Both the position numbers and the translations under genes were made by a program. A model generated the notes under the pieces. It ran no database searches. It was not told the origin of the DNA and saw only the letters and a list, made by a program, of their open reading frames with translations. A stretch of 64,000 bases of DNA from Kalaharituber pfeilii (taxonomy: Eukaryota > Ascomycota > Pezizomycetes > Pezizales > Pezizaceae). The DNA lies in NCBI GenBank assembly GCA_015179045.1, contig WHUZ01000001.1, positions 1,674,001-1,738,000 on the forward strand. The letters run 5' to 3'. The first letter of the stretch is position 1. Each line of letters opens with the position of its first letter. Positions 55,128-64,000 of the stretch are shown here, piece after piece.

Positions 55128-57293
55128 CTAATCCAACCCCTCCCACATCTCCCCTTCACCCCGCATCTCCTTCCTCCTCCTCTTCACCTCTTCTACCAAC
55201 TCCTTCCACTCATTCTCCTTCACCTTCTCCTCCTCCCCTTTCCCCGCATCCCTCTTCCTCTTCCGCTTCTCCCTCCTCGCCTCCTTCTCCGCCTTACTCG
55301 CCTGCTTCTCACTCCATGGAGCATTCCTCTTCACAGTCTCTGCCTTCCTCTCCCTCTCCGCTTTCCGCGTAGCCGCAGCCTCTGGCGTCAACCCGTATGG
55401 CGTCGCCCCTGCCGCCAACGCCGCTAGCCGCACCTTTTCTCTCGCTGGATCCTTATACGCAAACGTCACTAAATCTAGTGGGGGAAGGTTAAACGTGATC
55501 TGCTCGCTATTCGCGCCTTCGACACCGCCATTCCTATCCTTCCCTCCTTTCTTCCCCCGAAGCTCTGGCATGGACGGTACGGTAAGTAACGCATACGATT
55601 CCACAAGTGACTGCCAATCGAGGTCCTTCATTCTGAATATCGACTGTGTCATGTGCTTTGTGTATGCTTGCACATGGGACACGAACGCCTTTAACCCCTT
55701 CTCCCAGATAGCTCTGTCTTTTCTCACGCACTCCCTCATCTTCTTAACAATTTCCGTGCTCTCGGATTCGATTACCGAGCTCTCCGTCACTGGCGGAGGC
55801 AGCGGGTACTCCGTAACTGGGGTTTTTCGCACGCTCAGAAAGTCAACGTACCCTTTCTCCCTTCCTGGGCTGAGGAAAACCACGGCTAATCCCCTCCGCC
55901 CAGCACGACCAGCGCGACCACATCGGTGAAGGAAGGCTTTTGGGTCTGTTGGTGGCCCATCAAGTTGGATCACCAGATCCACAAATGGAATATCCAAGCC
56001 TCGAGCAGCCAAGTCTGTTGTTAACAGAATTCTCTGTTTGTTGCCATTGGTAGGTTCAACAAATTTGGTAAAATTCTTCGTGCGAGTATTAGGGGACTGT
56101 TTTCCGTGGAGAGGGATCAGGAGGTAGTCTTTTGGTAAAAATGAGGGGAAAAGGGCAGAAAAATAGCCGACGGATGCACATGAGGATAAATAAATAATTG
56201 TCTTTTTGGGCGGGTAGGGTAGAATGTGGGTATCTGGTGTCAGGAGTTGACGAAGATAGTATAAACGATGATGCGGAGGTGCTATTATGTAGGAATTTTC
56301 TAGACTGGATGTCTCGAAAAATTAGAACCTTGTTTTCGGAAATTGTGACAATTCTTACCTTGCTGGCGTCCTCTTCTCAGCCAATTCTCCTTCACCTCCC
56401 CAAACTTTCACTACAACCTTTACCGGATTCCTCAAGCCCGTTCGTACAAGACTTCCAACCACAGCATCGCTTATGCTAGCACTAAATAGTCCAGTACGGC
56501 GCTGCTTTGGCAGTTTCGTTATTATTTTTGTCAATGTGTCCTTGAAACCCAAGTCTAGCAGCCTATCTGCTTCATCCAAAACCAGTGCCTCAAACGAATC
56601 CACAGAACAATGTACAAACGGCGAAGAAAGCAAGTGATTCAATCTCCCAGGAGTACCAATCAATATATTCGGGTCGTGAGCAAGAAAAGTCTTCAGGTCC
56701 TTACTGGGGGATTGAGCACCACCAACAAGTAACATTGGTTTTATCTTCAGTTCTGAAGATGACTCCAGTAGAGGCTGTATAGACTCCGTGACGTCGTTCA
56801 TGTCCTCATCAGACTCCTCTCCATCCCTTCCATCCTCAACACCATCCCCAGTACCACTTTCTTCCTCTTTGTCAACCACAATCTTTGCACTGCCTCCAGG
56901 TAAGCTTGCTGCACTCGGTCCATGAAACGCCAGTAACGACAAAAGTACATTGTAAATTTGACTCGCCAACTCCCTCGTCGGAGAAATAATAACAGCTGCA
57001 ACCTGCCCTCTCTTTCTTCCCTTATCCAGCTTATTCTTAGCTTCACTGTCACTTGTGAGGCTACCTCCAAGCAAAATGCGTTCAACAACCGGAATTAAGA
57101 AAGCCAGCGTTTTTCCAGACCCTGTGACTGCCTCAACCACAACGTCCTTGTTGCCGAGGAAGAGCGGTATAGTGGAAGCTTGTACCGGCGTCATTTTCGT
57201 AAACCCCATAGAGGAAACAGCGTCTAGAACCCATGGTGACAATGGAGGCTTCATAGCGCTCCAGGTGGGTGCAGAGTTCGCCAGATCATTCAT
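55128..57293 (-). CDS. SPB4: ATP-dependent rRNA helicase SPB4
   Basis: Two exons, 57293-56359 and 56304-55128, give 703 residues. SPB4 (DDX55 family) is a nucleolar DEAD-box helicase needed for 60S ribosomal subunit maturation. Motifs in order are the Q-motif region [28 protein letters not shown] (motif I), SPTRELASQ (Ia), [18 protein letters not shown] (II), SAS (III), [13 protein letters not shown] and [13 protein letters not shown] (VI). A C-terminal SPB4 domain and a long Lys/Arg/Glu-rich tail follow. An acidic insert of about 35 residues ([20 protein letters not shown]) interrupts the first helicase lobe after motif Ia. The start at 57293 gives the usual short lead before [12 protein letters not shown]. 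ATGs at 57401 and 57563 are in the same open frame and would add 36 or 90 residues. Confidence 0.95.
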
Positions 57294-59291
57294 GGATGTT
57301 TTCTCCTTGTCGACAGAGTCATTGGAGCTCCCTGCTGCTTTCGCGGCTTCTATTTTAGCTTTCCGTACAGATTTTTTCCTTCTATCAGTAGCGGAGACCA
57401 TATTGTTGGTGCGCAGTGTGTGTTGGCGTCCGTTCGAGCTGCGAAAGGCGTCGCATTTACTTTCCGTGTAGTCTAAAGTTTCATGGGAGTCAGTATCGTG
57501 CCAAGATTTACAATCTGTGAAAAAGGGTAGGGATCTGCGTGATGTGTGTGACGTGAGCACCATACTGACATGACGAGGTGCGAGACGAGACTATCAATCA
57601 TAAAACGACTAGAGTACTCGATCTATTCTGTTAGTCACGGGACTACGGTCCTGCCTCTGTTCTTAGTCTTTGGTTATAGTTCGAGGACATAGTCTCGACA
57701 CTGGAGGACAAATCTACACGATATTAAGGATATATAGGAACGTCGAGAGCTCTATAAATTAATTTTGACCAAACAGCCAAGTATACAGTCACATGGCAAA
57801 AGAAAGTGGACACCTAAAGCCCAAAAACTATGCAAAAGTGTATCATAAACCTTGCAGAGCAACCGAAGTATCGAAGAACCTTTACTTCTTTAGTCCTTCG
57901 TCCTGTTGGTTTTCGCCCTCGTCCAAGTTAAATTCAGGAATCAACGGACGCTATTCGTGACTTTCTGACTGGCTTGAACTGGCTGCACCAGTATGGCTAT
58001 GTGCATCGAGATCTTCGTTGGCCCAATGTGATTAAGGATATGTTTGGTTAATTGACGTGGAGGATTCGGGCAGAGAAGGGAAGGTGAAGACAAATGTTGG
58101 ACCATTGGCCAACTCTAGAAGTGGGAATGTATTCGAAAAAGACGGATATTCAATCAGTGGGAATATGATAAAGAATATAGATCATTACTTGATGTAGGAG
58201 GGCATGACTTTCTGGTCATGCTTCAGCAGGCGTGTCAGCTTTGAAGCACCCTTGGTTGGCACAGTAGAAATACCTACCGCAACTAGAAGGAGGATACTTT
58301 GGTACTGCATTAGGGAGTCTTGCCTGGATCTGACAGTGCAGCATATTGAAGTCGCGGTGGCAGACACATATGAGGGTAACCTCATGCGCCTATTCTGTAT
58401 GCGGCCAAATATTGTATACTCTCTGTAAGAAAATCAATCTCGTTCATCAAGAAGGGACCTGTTGTAAAATTTGCTGGCTTGCTGATTGATTAATAATCTA
58501 CACTCTTTTGATTACATCTTTATGTTAACACTCATTCGACTGCATTAAGCAATAGCACGAAATGAAGAAAAATGGAGGCATTCGCAACCATTCGTTCCCG
58601 CTCAATTCGAAAGCTCAGCTCAGCGCGCTCGCAGCTATCCCTCGTGCCATGCAAAATACACATCACCGTGGTCTAGCACCCAGACACCTCCTGTCTCCTG
58701 GTGCTCTCGAGTTCTGGCCAATTGTACTGTACGGTAGCCAAGCCCCACCTCAACGGGCGCTGCACGTGTTCTCTGCCTAGCGCGCCTGGTGTGCCGCGAA
58801 GTACTCCAGTACCTGCCAAGACGGCTTCTGCACGAGGTTGGTCCAGCGGTCGGTGTGGTTGCAGGCTACTTCAGCCAATACGGAAGGCTAACGTCAGTGC
58901 CCGGCCCCCAACCAAAGCGCAAGCACGGGCTTTCCCGAACTGCAAATCTCGCTAATTTCCTCACTGCCCACTGAGTGGTCTTCGGCTCCGTAGCTGTTGC
59001 AGGTAGCGGACCCCGAGGCGTATCACCAGACCAGCCATTACTGTACTCCGTTTTAACACACCACAACTTTCAGGTGTCGTTTCCTTTTATTGCGCGATAG
59101 CTCTAAGAATCTCTCGACTACGTTTACGCCTTCTGTTGATACCGACCAAATAAGTGCTCTACCGATCACGGGGCTTTAGAACTCCTCACCTCCTGGGATT
59201 CGGCGTCCGACTGTGGCGCCCAACCTGTGCGTTCCAGTGCTTCTTACTGCGACTGTAATTGCACTTTGGACTACACTTGGAATCTGATCGA
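57294..59291. other. Spacer between SPB4 and STT4
   Basis: About 2 kb between divergent genes, holding both promoters, a protein-kinase-like fragment (listed separately) and GC-rich unassigned DNA at 58590-59060. Short ORFs there have no family resemblance. Confidence 0.4.
57945..58190 (+). pseudogene. Fragment of a fungal protein-kinase-like gene (FunK1 type)
   Basis: The + strand reads DFLTGLNWLHQYGYVHRDLR, then WPNVIKD, a stop, then LIDVEDSGREGK and further on GYSISGNMI. HRDxRWxNV followed by a short gap and LIDxxDxG matches the catalytic and metal-binding loops of protein kinases, and the Trp after HRDLR is typical of the FunK1-like group in fungi. There is no N-lobe, a stop splits the loops, and the C-lobe fades into stops, so it is a dead fragment. 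Confidence 0.6.
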
Positions 59292-62200
59292 ATGGACTTG
59301 TATGTATTCATAGAGCTGTATCACAGGTCAGAATTTTCAGCTAATAGCTCTTCAGTGCCTCAAGAAGCCTCCGCCATGCATCGCTTTTGCGAATCGCCTC
59401 ACTCTCTGCAAATTCTACTGGAAAAGGAAGAGAGGATGCTGGTAAAGATCTTGATAAACTAGCGGCTGAGTGCCCTTCCCAGGGCGATCAGTCAACTCAA
59501 ACGAATGGAAGTTCATGGACTGCTCAGATACCCATGGTCTGTTTGAAATCGCAGATTGAATTGCACTTCCTCATATCGCTAACTGATAGCTCCAAACCAG
59601 TCCGTTCGAGAATTGGAAGTCCTTCTGGCACTGTGCAGTGCTGCTCCGCTCGTTGGAAGTATCGAAAATGCAGAAAAACTTCTGACTCAGCTATGCCCTT
59701 ACTTATCGGAGTCACATTGCCAAAGGATCACGGCTTCCCCTTTTCTGTGGAGCATCCAGCCCTCTCCATGGGAGTGTCTGACATCTAGTTTGACAGAAGC
59801 TGTTCTATGCATTGGACTTAAGTTCCCAACACTCCACGCCAAAGCTCACAAATATCTTGACCGTTACTTAGATAATGTCTTCGCATTTTCAGGTCTAGAA
59901 TTTCAGGACTCGGATATTCTTAATTTTGCATCTACCGTAGCTTCGTTCTTGGGGTTCCTTGAGTCTGCAGCAACATATGTGCATTTTTGGACATCCAGCG
60001 AGCAACTAGACCTCCTAAGCAAGACAAAGCAAATCCTCGGGCAAAGATTTCTTACATCGGCTGAAGCCACATTTTCGACAATTCGCAACTCTCATGAAAA
60101 ACATTTAAAAGCATGGAAACGGCATAACCGTCACTACGCTGCAAACGGCAGGCCTCTTGGGTCTATGCTGTTACAGAGAGGGTTTATGAAGCTGTTGTTA
60201 TCAACTACCTCAACAATGCTAGTGAAAGAAGCCTCCCTGTTGCAAGAAAATGACGTTCTTGATATTTTAATGTCTCCTACCAGGAATGAGCTTCTCAGTT
60301 TCAGAATTCATCAAGAGGATGATGATCCGACAATAAACTCGCTTGCGGAATTTGCTGCGGAGGAAATGGCCGTAATCGAGAATGATGCGGATTATCAAAA
60401 ACTGGGTACAGTCTGGCAACAGCGTCTAGCGTTCTCGGTCAAAGCATTCGCCCTTGCCTCCTACTGTAATTGTGTCATACTTAGCTCTTCAGCAGGTGAT
60501 CATGAACTCCTCATGCGATGGGTAGATGCCACAATTCAAGATCCAATCCAAATGGCGGATGAGACTCTAGCAGGAGTAACACTAAAAGTAATGGCCATTG
60601 TCTCACAAAGGGATCCAGCCCTGGCCTCCTCTCTTAGCAGAACACTTCCACGATTCATCGTTCGAAACGCCCCCAGCCCAGTGAATGTTCATATAGCTGC
60701 ACAGTGCTTAGCCTTTGTCCTCAAGTTTTTATCCCAGGATGTGATAATAACCACTCTCTATACTTTGGGGAATGTCCTTTCCTCTGGGGTTCCAGAGCGG
60801 GCACTACACACGGGTTCCTTACGGGACAGATTGTTTCCATACGACCAGCAGACGACAGGGAGCGCAATTTCACTTGCATTGAACAATGATGAAGAGAAAT
60901 ATCATGTTTATTCTAGTGTGATTGACGCCGTGGTTGGAGTAGCCAGGAGTTGCGATGATGAAAAGGTATGAACGAATTTCCAATTGGGACCTTTTGAAAC
61001 TATGTCTGATGTGTCACAGATCATAGCACTTGCGCAGTCAATCTTGATTCAGAAAATCAACAAAGTGAGCCCCACTGTCGATACTCAAATCGTTGTGAAG
61101 GTGGCCTCTCTTGCACTTGTTGCAAATCCTACGGAATTCAAATCAATTCTTAAGTTATACTCCAAGTTGGGGTCCGACGCTGTCATCAATGAAGATATAA
61201 ATATGCTTAATGCTGTATGTCTTCCTGATCCTGATTGGAAGAACTCGCTCATCACACCACCAAATAGATCCTGGCAGCTAGAAATTCTATCTCCGAGAAT
61301 ATCGACCCAGACTCTCCTCTGCTCGAGATATATCTTGAAGATCTTCTGGAGTGTATCGTAGGCAAAGGAGACGTTCAAGAAAGCGATCCAAAGCGACAGT
61401 CCGACTTAGAGGTATGCCAGTCTATTTTTATTAATATTATATACTCACCTACTTGATAGCTTGCGGCTCGGGAAATTTCGCAATTGATACCGCCTCTGGC
61501 TCGTCTTTTCACGAGCCACAATTTGCCGTCCATCAGCACCATGAGTGTAAAGATACAAGCAAGTTGCCGTGATGCTTGGTACAACTGCGTTGTTCATGGA
61601 TTCTCCAGAGGGTCTGAACTGGCCCGGAAGCACGATACAGAGTTACGGATAATTGCAAAGATCAGTCCGCCCCTAATTGCCGACACTCGAACAACATTAC
61701 TAGAGAGTGATATGGAGCTTAACACTGTTCTTCGGAGGGGAATGAACGCTCCTAACACTATTGAACACAAGAAGAGGTTAATTGAGCTACTTCCGGGCCA
61801 CGTAAAAGAAATCGGGAGCTTCTTTTATCCGAAAGTAATTTTCTTGGAGACAGCTTTACTCCTTGAGTCTCTACGAGCAAGCTGTGGAGACTGTTCTGAA
61901 GTTCTCTCATATTTTGTGGATCCGTTACTCAAGGGTGGCGATACTGCAGGTTGCATGATGAGTATTGCTAGCGAGGTAAGATGACAGCTTCTTTCATTTT
62001 CATGTAGAGTTCACTGCGCTAACAGAATCCATCTTAGGTTACTAATATCTATCTCGCCAAATGTATGACAGGGATGCAAAAGGACTTCTCCGCCGCGATG
62101 ATTGGCAAACAGCTGGTTAAAATCTTCACCAAATGCTGCCATCGAGTAGAAACTGTTCATTCTGTAGCGATTTCATGCGCCAATCGTATCATAAATGCGA

Positions 62201-64000
62201 TTCCCTCTGCATTATGCCAAAAGAGTTCTCTCTTTGCTTTGCTGGAACTCCTGACATTAATGTGGTGCAGCTGCCTCGATGAAGAGATAGATGAATATTC
62301 ATGGAGATCCACTATGACTTCATTGCGCGGAAAAGTAACTATCGAGTTGTCCGACTCCTACCCAATGAGAAAGAAAATTCTGGCTTCATTTCATTCCCAT
62401 TCACGTAAATGGGTTACTGACGTTCTAAATATTGCTCCAATGGACATTAAAGGGTTACTTCAGGTGAGAAATCAAGGCCCGCAAAGAAGTCTTATCACTA
62501 ACCTTATCTCAAGACCTATTTATCTGAGCATGATGGCGACGGATCGTTTGGTCATGTTTCCTTGGGTCGATCTTTCGCTTTGGAAATGGGTTCTAAAGTG
62601 CCCTTGAGCGATCAGCGACTGGCATCTCTTGATCATCTCCGAGACGGTGGTGCGAACACCGCATCTGACTTCATTGTACAATATACTACTCGCCAGGCAT
62701 ACAGACACTCCGATCCGTCTCCCGAACATGAACCAGAATGGCTTAATTTTATGCATATAGTCCATCCACACAAAGTACATCCAGTAGGAGAATATGAAGA
62801 GACAATTGCAGTCCTGGAGAATCTACAGCATCGTGCATCAGCGGGGAAATTTGTTGCAATTGGGGAGCAGCGAGATGTTTTGCGTCGTGCTGCTGCTCTG
62901 CTGTGTCGTTCAAAGGAGGTACGAGCACCCTCAAGACTCTAGTATACTAAGTGCTCATGCAATTCAGCATGCCTATGGAATTGTGACCTATCTTGTCGGC
63001 ATACCTTTTACAATCTTCACCAAGCAGTCAGTCAAGTTAGGGATCTCCCTCTGGATGGGAATCCTGAATGAGAAGCCGGCATTGCAGTCACGCCTTTTGG
63101 TCGAGATTGCTCACCATTGGGAGGAGACCGTCCGCAAGAAAGTTGGCTTATTTTCCGACAAGATTTTGTGAGTATTTTATTGATTCAACAGTTGAGCTTG
63201 TATCTAACGTTTCATAGGGCCCCTGATGCATTCAACATGAAGATGGAGTATGCTCCTTCTGATAAAGAATTTTTGCTAAGGCAGCAACGTGAAACGCTCA
63301 ATCTCATTACACCGCATCAGAAAATACTTCATATGCTATCCAGCCATTTCCATGCATGCCGTCTCGGGAATCCACACGTGGTAAAAATCTTTCAACGGAT
63401 TGTGAGATTGTCTATGACAGGGCTTAAAGAGGCAACTGGACATCCATTAGCTCGAGAGACACGACTGCAGCTTGTGGTATTTGGGCTTCAAGTCCTCCGA
63501 TATAGTGGTAATACCATGAGCCCAAGCATACAATACAAAATGAAGGAGCATATTTTGTCAGGAGCACTATCTTGGTTTGCTTATCCGCCATGGTAAGGCT
63601 ATCAGTTGTCCAGAAATTTGACTTTCCTCGCAACTGTCCTATTTTGCAGGGTAGAATCAGGACGCTAATGATGATACAGCTGGTCTTTTGGGGGCAATCG
63701 ATTGCAGATTAGATCTGAACTTCATGCTATGACTGATATCATGAGCTTGCTCACGCCTAAGTCTGATGATTCGGATGCCTCCTACGTAAAGGCCCTTCGG
63801 CCAAAACAAGATCTTTTAATCATACTATTGGAGAATGAACATGCGCGTTTGACGACATGGCTCTTTCCTATTGACAATGGACGGAAAAATTCTGCTCCCA
63901 CATTTCCATTCAAGTCATCCACTGATGTAAGATACAAGTCATGTGTCTCGGAAACTCCATTAAGCTAATTGATGGAAACAGAACTCTGTTGCATCCCTGT
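59292..64000 (+). CDS. STT4: Phosphatidylinositol 4-kinase STT4, N-terminal part (truncated by window)
   Basis: Twelve exons in the window: 59292-59299 (8 nt), 59356-59536, 59601-60965, 61020-61218, 61278-61411, 61460-61975, 62038-62463, 62514-62918, 62968-63167, 63218-63592, 63680-63926 and 63982 to past the end. About 1,358 residues are seen. STT4 makes PI4P at the plasma membrane and is an essential kinase of about 1,900 residues. The part here is the helical alpha-solenoid; the kinase domain lies beyond the window. Family blocks are RELEVLLALCSAAPLV, FSTIRNSHEKHLKAWKRHNR then HYAANGRPLGSMLLQR, VWQQRLAFSVKAFAL, DVIITTLYTLGNVLSSG, FGHVSLGRSFALEMGS and HAYGIVTYLVGIPFTIF. The tiny first exon (MDF) and the weak exon 4 donor (GTCTTC; an alternative is 61214|61298) are the uncertain points. 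Confidence 0.93.

Noticed and set aside
57294..57563. 90-residue N-terminal extension of SPB4
   Set aside because: Open and ATG-led, but beyond the conserved family start and without recognisable sequence; kept only as an alternative.

Overview
The window is nuclear DNA of a filamentous ascomycete. Genes lie on both strands and are separated by a few hundred to about two thousand bases. They are cut by many short introns (49-150 nt, mostly GTATGT/GTAAGT donors and CTAAC/CTGAC branch points). A Dicer-like protein with a DCL1-type C-terminus and a fungal STT4 point to Pezizomycotina. The high intron density (19 introns in the Dicer gene, 8 in transaldolase), several very small coding exons and loose spacer DNA resemble Pezizomycetes (truffle/morel relatives); that last step is inference.

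All exon structures below were built by hand from splice signals, reading frame and family conservation. For every complete gene the exon lengths sum to a multiple of three.

Left third (1-24.4 kb): kinetochore CENP-K/Sim4 (+), COQ7 (-), MCM2 (-), a Helitron fossil, mitochondrial ribosomal bS16m (+), a PQ-loop membrane protein (-), transaldolase (-) with a poly-A retroposed insert in one intron, a convergent pair of coenzyme A pathway genes (ketopantoate reductase + and phosphopantothenoylcysteine decarboxylase -), MED4 (-), a secreted orphan (-) and the Rab geranylgeranyltransferase alpha subunit BET4 (-).

Middle (24.9-48.5 kb): an unrecognised two-exon gene of about 834 codons. It has a Cys/His cluster, an Ala/Glu coiled coil, a 12-residue repeat array and an RG-rich tail. 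It is followed by VPS18 (-), DPB11/Rad4/TopBP1 (-), TAP42 (-) with a GC-AG intron, two small inverted-repeat elements, and a 20-exon Dicer-like 1 gene (+) whose helicase and both RNase III centres look intact.

Right third (48.5-64 kb): a small B12D/MLRQ-like mitochondrial protein (+), a zone of mobile-element debris (LINE RNase H fragment; an internally deleted Tc1/mariner element with about 52-bp inverted repeats and a TA duplication), the rRNA-processing helicase SPB4 (-), a decayed protein-kinase-like fragment, and the N-terminal ~1,360 codons of the PI4-kinase STT4 (+), cut by the window end.

Most genes are unrelated housekeeping functions in no cluster. The exception is the ketopantoate reductase/PPC decarboxylase pair, which carry two steps of one pathway. 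The most novel content is the orphan gene at 25-27.7 kb. The small mobile-element relics are also worth a look because they sit in the same window as an intact Dicer.
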